Shown here: piece by piece, positions 21,532-31,277 of the stretch
Layout of the letters: each line of letters begins with the position of its first letter
Numbering within the stretch: the stretch's first letter is position 1
Assembly (NCBI RefSeq): GCF_010093595.1
Contig: NW_022985447.1
Coordinates: forward strand, 1,405,523-1,469,522
DNA length: 64,000 nt
Origin: Mytilinidion resinicola
Taxonomy: Eukaryota > Ascomycota > Dothideomycetes > Mytilinidiales > Mytilinidiaceae
Direction of reading: 5' to 3'
Notes under the pieces: model-generated
Seen by the model: the letters and a program-made list of their open reading frames with translations, nothing else
Told to the model about the DNA's origin: nothing
The model's database searches: none
Program-made: the position numbers and the translations under genes

Positions 21532-22876
21532 ATGGCCTACGACAGCGCTGCCTTCTGGTCGCGATCGAGCCGGTTCCTGATGAAAACCGGTATGGATTTC
21601 TTACCAATAATCATCACCAGAGGCCAGGGTACACTGATCTACGATGTCGACGGCAAAGCGATCCTCGATTTCTCATCTGGCCAACTGAGCGGGAGCCTCG
21701 GCCACTGCCATCGCCAAATCGTCGAAGTGGTGAGGAAGTGGTCCGGGGAGCTCAACCACCTGAACAGCCAAATGGTTTCCATGCCCGTCGTCGACCTCGC
21801 CGAAGGCCTCGCTCGAATCCTTCCCGCGCCTCTCGAGAAGTCATTCTTCCTCGCCACCGGCTCTGAGTCGGTCGAAGCTGCCATCAAAATCGCCAAGTGC
21901 GCCACTGGGAAGTTTGAAAACGTGGCTTTCTCCGCAAGCTACCACGGCGTCACCCAGGGCGTGGCCTCGGCCACATACTCTATGGGCCGCAAACGTGGTA
22001 GCCCTACGATGCCGGGCCAGTTGGCCTTTCCAGCGCCCCATCCCTACCATTCGGTTTTCCGGAAATCCGACGGCAGTTATGACTGGGAGACCGAGATGCG
22101 CTTTGGCTCGGCTATGATTGACCAACAAACTGTTGGATCGCTCGCTGCAATTGTGTTCGAGCCGATTCTCTCCGCCGGTGGCATCCTCGAGCCGCCCCTG
22201 GGGTACATCAAGCGGCTGAGCATCGAGTGCAAAAAGCGCGGCATGCTGCTCATCGCGGACGAGGCGCAGACCGGACTCGATCGGACGGGGGACATGTTCG
22301 GCTTCCAGCGCGAGGAAATCGTGCCGGATATTCTCGCATTGTCCAAGTCGCTTGGATGCGGTCTGGCGTTGTCGTCCGTCAGCACGACTGCGGAAATCGC
22401 GAAGCTCGCCATGGAAAGGGGGTTTACCATGATTATGACGCACCAGAATGACCCTTTGCCGTGTGCAGTGGGTTGCAAGGTGCTCGAGATCGCGCTGCGA
22501 GACAACATCCCAAAGCTGGCTAGGGATCGGGGCAAGCAGCTGCGTTGAGGGGCTGCTACAGCTGAAGGATAAGTACTGGTGTATTGGCGACGTCCGCGGT
22601 CGCAGGCTGTTGCAAGGCATGGAGATCATTTCCAACTCGATCACGAAAGCTCAGAGCGCCGAGCTGGGAGCAGCGGTTTGAGCGAAGGCGCTTGAGCTTG
22701 GGCTTTCGTGCCAGGTTCTGGGCAATCCGGTAGCGTGTGGTGTGTTCAGGCTGGCACCGCCTATGACTGTCTCTGCGGAGGAGATTAGCGAGGCACTTCT
22801 GATCTTGGATCGGGCAGTTGCTGCTGTTCTTTCTGCAGAGGCAGACCGGAACGTTGCCGCTGAAGCTCGTCTCTAG
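21532..22876 (+). pseudogene. 2,2-dialkylglycine decarboxylase-like class III aminotransferase, frameshifted
   Basis: A PLP-dependent class III aminotransferase fold. Hallmarks in order are DFLPIIITRGQGTLIYDVDG, LDFSSGQLSGSLGHCH, SFFLATGSESVEAAIKIAK, FSASYHGVTQGVASATYS, the PLP-site IADEAQTGLDRTGDMFG, and the Schiff-base lysine in PDILALSKSLGCGLALSS. These and the THQNDPLPCAVG and IGDVRGRRLLQGMEII blocks match bacterial 2,2-dialkylglycine decarboxylase (EC 4.1.1.64) better than ornithine or GABA aminotransferases. That enzyme decarboxylates and transaminates 2-aminoisobutyrate or isovaline, yielding a ketone. A 1-nt insertion at 22545-22546 creates a premature TGA, and the C-terminal part continues in the next frame with another TGA at 22679-22681 before the natural end at 22876. 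It is therefore broken late in the protein. It has no intron, and its bacterial-type family could reflect ancient transfer. Confidence 0.85.
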
Positions 22877-23420
22877 ATTTGGGTTTCAGGTGCACATCAT
22901 CATGTGGGATTTCCGGTCGTGTGTACCGGAGTCATGTAATTAAAAGCAAACAGTTGTCGAGCAAAATTATAGTTTGGCGGACCCAGTCGTGTCCCTCCGG
23001 TTACCGTTCTCAAAACCGATGAAACTGACTTCGTCTTCTTTGAACCCCCCAGGTATGTGAAAGTACCACCTACGTAGGGACGTTCGTCTCAAAGAGCCAC
23101 CCTCTCCCCCCCAAGGTAAATTTGCCATGGCTGTCATGCTTCATGAGTCGGATCTCTGAGCCCGTGTCTGTAAACAGCCATGGAAGAATGTGTAAATGGA
23201 GTTGCCACGAATGAAACTGACAATTGCACGGCCAAAGAAACCAACCTGCCTGTTTTCACATCCATTGCTGTGCCACTTGCACGACTGCACTTCAATTCGA
23301 CACTGCCGGAAACGGTACATGGAACGCTTCGGCCTACTGATCCTGGAACAAGATCAAGAACTACACAGACAGTTCTTTTTGCAGGTTCGCCAGCAGACAA
23401 TTCAAGACTCTGTCAGATAT
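22877..23420. other. Right part of the inverted segment
   Basis: About 540 bp between the decarboxylase-like gene and the right breakpoint. No gene was recognised. Confidence 0.4.
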
Positions 23421-24096
23421 CAGCACGCGAAGATCCGCATGCTTCCCCATATCATAAATGCGGTCATCATCACCTCAGCATCTTCGTCCGCCAACGCGTT
23501 CCTGTTCGTGGGCTTACCGGTACCTCTTTGGCCTCGCCCTAAGCAAACAAGCTCCTCTCATCTTCCTGAAGTGTACAAGCCGTGGAATTCCAATCTATGG
23601 TATTGCCTTCACCACCATGTGGAGCGGCCTGGCTTATATGTCTGTATCTGCAGGCGCGAGCGAAGTGTTTTCTTGGTTCCTCACCCTCGGCACTATTGCC
23701 GCGCTCTTTACATGGTGTAGCATTACCATTGCGTACCTACGCTTTCGACAAGCTTTGGCGAAGCAAGGCGTTGACCGCAATACCCTCGTTTTCAAGTCAA
23801 AATTCCAGCCGTACATTGCATGGTTTGCTTTGTGCTATTTCGCCATGATTATTTTGTTCAGCGGTTGGGAAGTTTTCACTAAGGGTAACTGGTCTGTCCA
23901 GGGATTCATCACATATTACCTTGGAATCCCGGTTTACTTTGGCTTGTATTTGTTTTGGAAAATCTAGAAGCGAACTTCTCCTATCAATCCAGCAGAGGCC
24001 GATATCTAGTCTAGCAAGGCCGCTCTAGACGCTACGATATGGCCCGAGTAGGTACCGAGAAATTTTCTAGAGAAAATTTGGCTATGGATTGTGTAG
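23421..24096 (+). pseudogene. Amino-acid permease, C-terminal half
   Basis: The 5' edge is the inversion breakpoint. It reads HAKIRMLPHIINAVIITSAS and SSANAFLFV, then a 1-nt insertion near 23514 shifts to the frame with RYLFGLALSKQAPLIFLKC, SRGIPIYGIAFTTMWSGLAY, WFLTLGTIAALFTWCSITIA, LVFKSKFQPYIAWFALCYF, FTKGNWSVQGFITYYLGIP and YFGLYLFWKI. The usual hydrophilic tail (KRTSPINPAEADI, SSKAALDATIWPE, VPRNFLEKIWLWIV) is present in the same frame but is cut by TAG at 23965, 24007 and 24049 before the real stop at 24094. At 24007 and 24049 the family expects Trp and Gln, so these fit RIP-type changes. It is the missing half of the permease at 19795-20913. Confidence 0.85.
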
Positions 24097-25305
24097 GTGT
24101 GGAGCTGGCAAGTCAATCTGGCGAATGCGGTGGTCTCAAAGCCTCTATGTGTAGCTCCACCCTTGCACGGAAGCGTCGGAGCGCCGCTACGTAGTTGACC
24201 TGTTGTAACCACAGGATGTGTCTAGAGACTGTGTCCTATGCAGCGGAAACTTATCTCTACAAGGTGCTAGAATTGTAAACTAGACCCTATCCACCAGTAG
24301 CGTTGCTCCTACAGTCGCATTCTACAGCTACAGCCTCTAGGTACCTTAAATTTTGGGAGCATGTTCACCTAAGAAGAGAAAAGCTCGTCTAAGTGTTACT
24401 GCCATAAAATGGACGTTCCAGAAGACGTTTCCTAGATAAGAGTAAACTTTCCACGGAAAGATCTGAATAGGCACCGTGTACAGCCTCTCAACACGTTTGA
24501 TGGCTAGCTTGACGTGGCTTTTAAGTATAACACAAAGTTGCTGTTTGGCAAAGACTCGTATACGCCTCTACCTCCGGCATCTGAGACATCCTTGGCGGAT
24601 TCCTTCGTTGTGATGGCGAAAATACGTTATATTGGACTTTGTCCATCTTAGGGTGTTCTTAAGCGCTCGAAAAAGCTCACTGTAGTTTCGTCTTTGCGTT
24701 GCTGAAGACTGAAATTACCGGAACCGTTATGAAAAGACGAGATGACAGATTTTCTGAAGCGGTATATCTAGAAAGGGAGGGGAATCGCAGTCTACGATCG
24801 AAGGAAGCAAAAACGGAGAACTGCATTACATAGACCCTATCCTTGCAGGTAGAACACTCTATGCCATCCAGAGCCTTACACCGCATAAGCTGATGGAAAC
24901 CATGTAGGGGAGGGGTTTTCGCAAGCAAAAACGAGGCCGATTACTGCTCAGGCATGGCGTGGCCTTGTTGCCTTGTGTGTGCACGCAAGTAGATATAGCA
25001 CGGGAGTATTGGCAGCCTTGGAGGTTTCGGCCTGACAAATGCAACGATAAGGATGTGTGGTGCTTAACGCGATGAAGATGCATAACATTATAGTCTTAGC
25101 GCCAGCCTTTAATTATAGAGAAAGAGTGTTAACCTAGCTATTGCTAAAGTATTACCTAGGGTACGCTGGGAGAATAGCTTAGTTTAGCTTTGTAGGGGAT
25201 GGCAGTTATTCCTATAGACCTCCACAGCACGTAAGTAGAATAGATATAGAATTATATCTAGATAAGTACGATTTATGCTAATACTCCCAAAATTAATAAT
25301 AAAGA
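24097..25305. other. Gene-free region rich in TA and CTAG
   Basis: About 1.2 kb with no supported gene. The TA- and CTAG-rich composition, especially 25080-25300, resembles sequence altered by RIP, but no source element could be named. Confidence 0.4.
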
Positions 25306-27534
25306 CTACGATATAATGATTGTTTCAAACTTCCCTACTTTGGACTCTAAGGATCCAAACGCGTGCCGACTTATACGTCCCCGGAATTGGCACTGATATC
25401 GATAACGCCGGAGATCACCATTTCCACAACCATCTTCGAGCAGTGCAACAGCACTGATTGCTGTATTTCCAATCATTTTCATGTGATCTACAGGATCTCT
25501 AATTAATGCCACCGCATCAAACCAAAGACGAAGATCCTGATCCAACGTTGTTTTTGGTTGAACCCTGTTGTTATCTTGATGGTAACATCGTATCCTCAAA
25601 TCTTGCAATCTAAGGTCAATACTGGACATTGAGCCGTCGATAAGCTTCTGCTCCTCAAAGACAACAAGGAAATACTCTGCGCGAAGTCCCTGGGGAGTGA
25701 CTTCAGCATCGAAAACAGTTTGGCCACGAATACCTGTCTCGGCGGAGCCACATAATAATGACCGTGGGGCCCATCTGTAGTTCTCAACGGCCAGCTTAGA
25801 ACTGTTGTGGAATAGAATTCCGGAAGGAACACGGCGAAGCATGGCCCATAACTTAGCCATTCGGAAATCTTCCGTAAAGTGGGTGAGGGTAGCTGTGTCG
25901 TTTCCCGTGAGTGTAGCGATAACTAGGGCTTCGTCACTGGGTACGCCACAGGAGCGGAATTGGAGTAGATCTAGCCATCCGAAAAGGCCGTCGGTTTGCG
26001 AAATTAAGCATTGCAACTGCGCCCAGCACTTCATTGTGAGAGGAGAAGAACTGCCCTGCTCATATTTTCCAAGCAGAGCATCACAGAGGTGCTCAAGGAA
26101 TATTATCCCATCCTTCAGTGCGACGACTAAGCTCTTTGCCAGTCTCGCTTCTTGAAATGTCCACAGACGTTGATTCCAATCCGATAGCAGTATTTCCAAG
26201 GCTAAAGTTTCATAGGAGAGCACTTGATCGAAGCGTAATTCTTGAAGCGTCGAGTCTAGTGCCATCACCGCGACTGCATTTCGGTATATTTGGTCCATTA
26301 TGCCTATAGTCATCATCTTTTGGTCATAGTCCTTCGGAATACACAATGAGTCGATCCAGAAAAGTTTCTTCCGCCCGGGATTTGATTCATCCTGCAGAAG
26401 TTGACTAAGGCGTAGCAATTGACAGAGAGGGAGACCATCGTCAGCGGTACTGCCAAGGCCATGGGACCAAACATGGGAGAAAGCGACATATGAGAGCTTG
26501 TTCTCATAGGGGACGAGCGCCTTGTCATTTGTCGATGCCTCGTCGAGGAGACGTGCCATGTCCAGAACAAAGTAGTTCCCAGAAGCCAAAACCTCTCCAA
26601 TCCTTGCCGTTGGGATGCTGACTGATACACACGTACAACCGTCCGCAACATGGCGTGGTTTCAGTCTTGGAGTTCTAGAGCTGGCAGCTCTCTGACAGCC
26701 TTGAGAGCTGCAATGACGATGCAAAACACCCGATGGATCTTGATGTGGGCTGGTAACGCAGAATACTTCCAGAGCACTTTGTCCTACGAAATCGAGGTAT
26801 GCGTAGTGGGAGGGACACAATCCGTATTCCTTGAATCGATGATTGTAAAATTCGGAGTTTTCATTCAGATGGTGGAAGTACTGGACATGTTCCCGACACT
26901 CGCGTGGAAAATGAGACAACAGCATGGTCAGAGCGTCGAAGATCAGTGCTGTCTGTCGTATAAGGATGGGAAATATCATTTGAAATTCTGAAGAATGATC
27001 TGCTCTGAAGGCGTTTTGCCACGCGGCAATGCTATTGCAGACATGTTCTACACGTCTCGCTCTCGATCGAAGGTCGGTGAAATTGCCAACGTGTTTAGCT
27101 TGAATTATGCTCTTGGTCAACCTTAAAAGTAGCGAGCGCAATTTCGTTGACCGCAGCACTGGGCCATTTGGGGAGTCGAAGATCATATCCCTAGATGGCA
27201 CGACTTTTCCGGTCAGAGCTTCCCACGTTCCAAAGACGATCATGCTCTGGAGCATTGCTAAGCCGTTCATTTTGTGGGTGCAAGGATCGGCTTTCAGACT
27301 CCTAAGCTGTTCATTTTCCCATCCTCGAAAGCTTGCATAGCTTTCGAGCGACGATGCTGAAGGGTACATTCGGCTTCGGTCGTGGTCAAAGCTGAGCCAA
27401 GGAATGGGCACTATCCTGGCCTCGTACTTCTGTAGCTCCGCGTCATTGAGGAGGTGTTCCATGACAGGTAGGATTTGCTTCTCCTTGCAGAGCTTCACAA
27501 AGCCGAGTACCGTATGAAAGGGTGGTGTTTGGGA
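25306..27534 (-). CDS. Heterokaryon-incompatibility (HET) domain protein
   Basis: A continuous open frame encodes about 740 residues. The HET domain lies in the middle: YVAFSHVWSHGLG, then KKLFWIDSLCIP, IMDQIYRNAVAVMALDS and DWNQRLWTFQEARLAKSLVV. These are the three conserved HET blocks. The N-terminal third has LPVMEHLL, VPIPWLSFDHDR and NGLAMLQSMIVFG; a Cys/His-rich stretch (HRHCSSQGCQRAAS, DGCTCVSVS) precedes the domain. HET proteins trigger cell death or growth arrest after non-self recognition in fungal fusion. The first ATG in frame is 27462, but the frame is open and plausible to 27534, where a TTAG acceptor precedes SQTPPFHTVLGF. A short upstream exon is therefore likely but was not identified. 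No internal stops were found. Confidence 0.87.
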   Translation of the reverse strand, partial: SQTPPFHTVLGFVKLCKEKQILPVMEHLLNDAELQKYEARIVPIPWLSFDHDRSRMYPSASSLESYASFRGWENEQLRSLKADPCTHKMNGLAMLQSMIVFGTWEALTGKVVPSRDMIFDSPNGPVLRSTKLRSLLLRLTKSIIQAKHVGNFTDLRSRARRVEHVCNSIAAWQNAFRADHSSEFQMIFPILIRQTALIFDALTMLLSHFPRECREHVQYFHHLNENSEFYNHRFKEYGLCPSHYAYLDFVGQSALEVFCVTSPHQDPSGVLHRHCSSQGCQRAASSRTPRLKPRHVADGCTCVSVSIPTARIGEVLASGNYFVLDMARLLDEASTNDKALVPYENKLSYVAFSHVWSHGLGSTADDGLPLCQLLRLSQLLQDESNPGRKKLFWIDSLCIPKDYDQKMMTIGIMDQIYRNAVAVMALDSTLQELRFDQVLSYETLALEILLSDWNQRLWTFQEARLAKSLVVALKDGIIFLEHLCDALLGKYEQGSSSPLTMKCWAQLQCLISQTDGLFGWLDLLQFRSCGVPSDEALVIATLTGNDTATLTHFTEDFRMAKLWAMLRRVPSGILFHNSSKLAVENYRWAPRSLLCGSAETGIRGQTVFDAEVTPQGLRAEYFLVVFEEQKLIDGSMSSIDLRLQDLRIRCYHQDNNRVQPKTTLDQDLRLWFDAVALIRDPVDHMKMIGNTAISAVALLEDGCGNGDLRRYRYQCQFRGRISRHAFGSLESKVGKFETIIIS

Positions 27535-28142
27535 CTAAGGAACGAGCGGACGTCATATAGAGTATGGAATTGTCATCATTCGAGATGTTGAAGTGTAAAG
27601 TAAGAGCAAAGAGGGCGAAATAGAGAATGGAAAACATATCTATTATACCAGGTAGAGTTGAACTCATCCTAAGCAGAGGCCGCAGGAGGGACTAAGCATT
27701 AGAATTATTGTCCTCCAGTACTTATCTTTGGTGGGGTAGAAGTGGAGTAGCGATACCCTCGGGCCGTAGTTACTAGCGCAACCCAACGCTGCTTTTAAGC
27801 GGATTCCGGCTCATCCGTAATGAATTAGGTTCGCGTTCATAGGTAGGTGAGGAGGGGAATGAGAAGGAGGGCGAAGGGGAAAGTAGGTGTTTGAAGTGTA
27901 ATTCGCCTAGTTATAACTTTATCTAAGTTCTTGGACCTAACGCAGCACGTGCCGAAATCCGGATGGTTGGGCCTAGCCCTCCTTACCAGCCACCTCAACC
28001 CGGTGTATATAGTTAGCCACTGTGCCGTCATCACAATACAACTTTTACAAAAAGCTGCTCCTCTGTGCCTCCTTCTGACCTTTGACAGCATGGAACAAAT
28101 CATTCATGTAGAAGATCCCCCAGTAACTAAGAGAACCCAGCA
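27535..28142. other. Intergenic region upstream of the HET gene
   Basis: It may hold the first exon and promoter of the HET gene on the minus strand. Nothing else was recognised. Confidence 0.35.
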
Positions 28143-28549
28143 AACATCGTGTCCACACGTTTCGACATTAATCAAGAAGGGCTGCAGTTCGTGTCCGCAG
28201 TGCTTCGGTTCCTCTAAATGAATAAAGAGCAGCTTGGTTTCGATTCCACCATCATCGCAGCCGAAAGCGAGCGGTATATTGAGACTGAACGGAACAACAA
28301 GAAGGAACGCCTCATCATCGACGAGGTCATGAAACGGGCACCTTGCGTCGCCGGCCGGGCGACAACTTGCTGGAAAGCCCATCATGAGGGAGACAATTCG
28401 CGAGTGCCTCTTGTTGCCAAAGTCTCCTAGCAATTTCCAGAACGCGAAGAGGAGGGCGGATTGCTGCGCGAGGCGACCGACAAGGTTGTAATCAATGTCG
28501 CAAGATACTATCACCATGAGGCAGTCCTAGGCCAGCATGAGTCAATAGT
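28143..28549 (+). pseudogene. FunK1-type protein kinase fragment
   Basis: One frame encodes the hallmark central part of the fungal FunK1 kinase family: STRFDINQEGLQFVSAVLRF, then MNKEQLGFDSTII, ERYIETERNNKKERLIIDEV, MKRAPCVAGRATTCWKAHHE, QFPEREEEGGLLREATDK and VARYYHHEAV. Two in-frame stops, TAA 28215-28217 and TAG 28428-28430, stand where the family has Trp (FLWMN and SWQ contexts). Both ends of the kinase are missing. This is a RIP-like relic, of interest mainly as further evidence of decay in this part of the window. Confidence 0.72.
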
Positions 28550-28874
28550 GATTGAAATTATTTTCGTTCCTTTTTTTTTCTTCTTCCATGTACTTATTCC
28601 ACACCCACTTCCGCACACCACCCACCAGCCCCTACTAGCACTTCACGGTGGAAACATTGCAACCCGAGCAATACAGGTAGGCCTGAGTTCTAGTACACGG
28701 TACACCACTTCCGTCACAGCGTTTCTCAATCGTCACTATCAAATGGTAACCCAATCCAGGGCGTACATATGGTACCACATGCCGCGTCCTTCCCCCCTTT
28801 CCTACCTATTTGCAAGTGAAGGTATCTACGTCGCATTCGTATGGTGAACAGCAGCGGATCGAGTCATTACGGTA
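28550..28874. other. Intergenic sequence
   Basis: Includes a poly-T/pyrimidine tract near 28570; no gene was recognised. Confidence 0.35.
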
Positions 28875-29078
28875 TCACCGAGCACCCTGGGCATAACATG
28901 TACGTTTCTCGAGCTCCACTACCGAACATTAGCGCAAAGAACATACAGGAACATGCCATATTAAGGACAGAGCGAAGTCAGGGCTGAGCTTACAGGGATT
29001 GGAGCTGGGAGTGGTTGGCATAGCCAGGGAGGTTACCACAAGGGCAGCTGCGAGGATGTATAGCACGACGGTCTTCAT
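28875..29078 (-). CDS. Candidate small secreted peptide
   Basis: Two exons, 28994-29078 and 28875-28918. The 75-nt intron begins GTAAGC, has a GCTAAT branch-like site close to its end and finishes GGTAG. The 42-residue product starts with a clear signal peptide (MKTVVLYILAAALVVTSLAM), followed by PTTPSSNP, a dibasic Lys-Arg and one Cys. Upstream on the minus strand, TTTAAATA and a CAACACTCC tract resemble a fungal core promoter. It could be an effector-like or processed peptide, or the first part of a longer protein whose downstream exons were not recognised. No homolog is recognised. Confidence 0.4.
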
Positions 29079-29460
29079 AGTGAAGTATGGAGTGTTGTTA
29101 TTTAAAGAGCTGATATTTAAAGTGTTGGTTTCTGTAGTGAATGCACGGAGAGCTTAATGAGCGGGGCTCGAGGATAAATCATGCAACTTATATACCGTAC
29201 TTGGTACTTGTATTTTCCGACTGCATCAATTGAGTGGGGGATATAGCTTAACCTATTGAGGCGTGTGTTAAGGGGGGCAGCAACTCGTACCAGAGTTCCC
29301 CTTGTACGAGTAGAAAGCGAGCCTGTCCCATAGCTAGTTCATTGGCTAAGCTTTCTTGGAAATGCTTAATCTTTGATCGACGTGGAGACTGTGGGATTAG
29401 CCTTCAGATAGAGGCGCCAGAACCTTGTGCATCCTGCGGGTGGCGCAAAAAGCCCAACTA
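29079..29460. other. Upstream region of the small secreted peptide
   Basis: Contains the TTTAAATA boxes near 29100; nothing else was recognised up to the MITE. Confidence 0.35.
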
Positions 29461-29562
29461 CAGTAAAACCTCGTTAGTATGATACTGGTCTATAGTGATA
29501 TTTTCTATACAGTGATACGACCCCTAGCCCCCGACCCCTATCGCTATAAGGAGGTTTTACTG
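29461..29562 (+). mobile_element. pogo/Fot1-like MITE
   Basis: A 102-bp element bounded by perfect 12-bp inverted ends, CAGTAAAACCTC and GAGGTTTTACTG, with imperfect pairing further in. It is flanked by TA on both sides, the target duplication of Tc1/mariner-pogo elements. It has no coding capacity and would need a transposase supplied in trans. Confidence 0.8.
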
Positions 29563-30822
29563 TATCAAATAAGCGAAGTTGGCGGTCGCCGCAGTCCAAT
29601 CTCTCCTGACACCCGCGTGTCCAGCTACATTTCCCACATTCAAATACTTCCAAAGTTCAAATCCTTCTCTATGCAGCCAGACTTCCTAGATTCCAATCAT
29701 CCTCCGTCGAACTATCTATGATACGGAGGCCTATCATCGTACTAAACTGCTTATAGGAGGTTCTGCAAAGCTGCGTCCCTGCGTGCGTTGATTTGGGCCC
29801 CTCCAAGTGTGGGTGATGCACAGTAGACGGATACCGCAACCGCATGCACAAGCGGGGGGCAGTCATACGTTAGGGTGGCATATTAATAAGATTCTATTAA
29901 AAGTTACCGTCGAATACTGCTGATCAAGACCATCGAAAGCGGTGACAGGGACTGTATGCCAATCGCAAATGGAAAGCCACGACATGGTCCCTGACAGCAG
30001 GTATGGTATCGGTTTCCGAGGCTATCTAACTTCTGAATACGACCTGCATAAACCCCGGTTCGTGCACAATCATGTCCAGTCCGTTCAGTGGTGGGTGCTG
30101 CACATACCGTCTTGATACTGACAGATTGACATAGCGCTTGCTCCTCCGAGCCTAAGTTTATGCGGTGCGATATCTGTCTAGTAGCATATTCTTAGTATCC
30201 TTGTAGCACACTATCCGGCATGCCCTTTACTGGACGAAGTCTAAGGACGTGCAGCCACCGCACGTGCAGTGGATAAGCAGCAGCTAATGATCCAGCACTT
30301 TGGGTCGTGGAAATCTTCCACGCCTAGCTATCGATCTTTACGTACGCAGACTGTGTCGTAGATATGTTTCGTTCGTAACCGCTATAGCAACTGAGTTTGC
30401 CGTAGGCATCGCGACAACGCTCACTTCGAACTAGCATGTACACCGTGCCAGAAATGTTGGCGTGGGACTCGTCCGATGGTGGCGTGGAGTTCATGTCAAG
30501 GTTTTGTGATTAGCCAAATACGGTATAACGTTCGTACCCCTGGAACATCAGGTGAACTATACCCATAGAACCTCTTGTAGCCAAACCGCGTGTATCTTGG
30601 ATTAGACTGAAGTAAGGGCTTTGGCGGCTCTAGTCCGGTCTAATCCCATCACTGTGTAACCGAGGGGCTGGTGAATTAAGAATCCGGTTTCGCTGAAAGA
30701 GGAGCTGCTAGAAGGTATATGCGCTGCGCTCTACGTCTCTGTGTTTGCATGATGCCCGCACAGCTGGTGAAGCTACAACATTGCTGCTGTAAAACAGTCG
30801 GCTTTACTTTCTGCTACTTAAT
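29563..30822. other. Gene-free region
   Basis: About 1.26 kb; no coding feature with a recognisable domain was found on either strand. Confidence 0.4.
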
Positions 30823-31046
30823 ATGCGGCTTCTTAGTTCCTACACTATCAGCAGCCTTAGCCTTACTAGCTTCATAGGCAATAACATTCCGAGTTTTACT
30901 ATTCCTCCACACGCATGGAGGCATGTATAGGAGGCGAATGACCAAGAAGTTACATTCAATAATCTGAATAATCACATAAAAAGTAGTAAAAATGGCTATA
31001 GAAAGATCCCGTTTTGTAGCGAACAAGCTGAAAGAGACGGTCTGAC
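30823..31046 (+). pseudogene. 5' fragment of a second HET-NACHT-ankyrin gene
   Basis: The frame from ATG 30823 reads MRLLSSYTISSLSLTSF, matching the start of the gene at 44883-48066 (MRLLSSKSNGSLSLTSF), then EANDQEVTFNN and KNGYRKIPFCSEQAERDGL. TAG 30928-30930 interrupts it. Homology stops abruptly after codon ~75 at about 31046. The upstream 25 bp are also similar (TTCTGCTACTT against TTCTGCCACTA), so the copy included the promoter-proximal region. Confidence 0.8.
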
Positions 31047-31277
31047 ATCTTTGGGCCGATGTTCTTGGCCGACGTGGGCCACAATGCCGAACTTAACGAT
31101 GTCCCCACGCAAGTCCAGTGCGCTGGTAGAAGCAGAGCTTCATGAGCGTGCACAAGCACGCAATGCACAACCTTTATACTAGAATCGCAGCTAGACTTAG
31201 CATAGGCCCTGTTTCGCCTGCAGTGAAAGGTCAGCCCATTGTCCAGAATTCCGGGTCTACCAAAGCAGGATCCCGCG

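Larger units (their letters stand above)
19858..23423. other. Inverted segment that split the permease gene
   Basis: The permease N-half ends at 19858 on the minus strand (...WVIAVQ) and the C-half begins at about 23421 on the plus strand (HAKIRMLPHIINA). Flipping 19858-23423 places the two halves next to each other, in the same orientation and frame, giving the family's usual WVIAVQ-xAxIxxLPHIINA context. A single inversion of about 3.6 kb with one breakpoint inside the permease explains the arrangement. No long inverted repeats were seen at the ends. Confidence 0.75.

Noticed and set aside
21841..22644. A 267-codon minus-strand ORF
   Set aside because: It is the antisense of the decarboxylase-like gene, which has full PLP-enzyme motifs.
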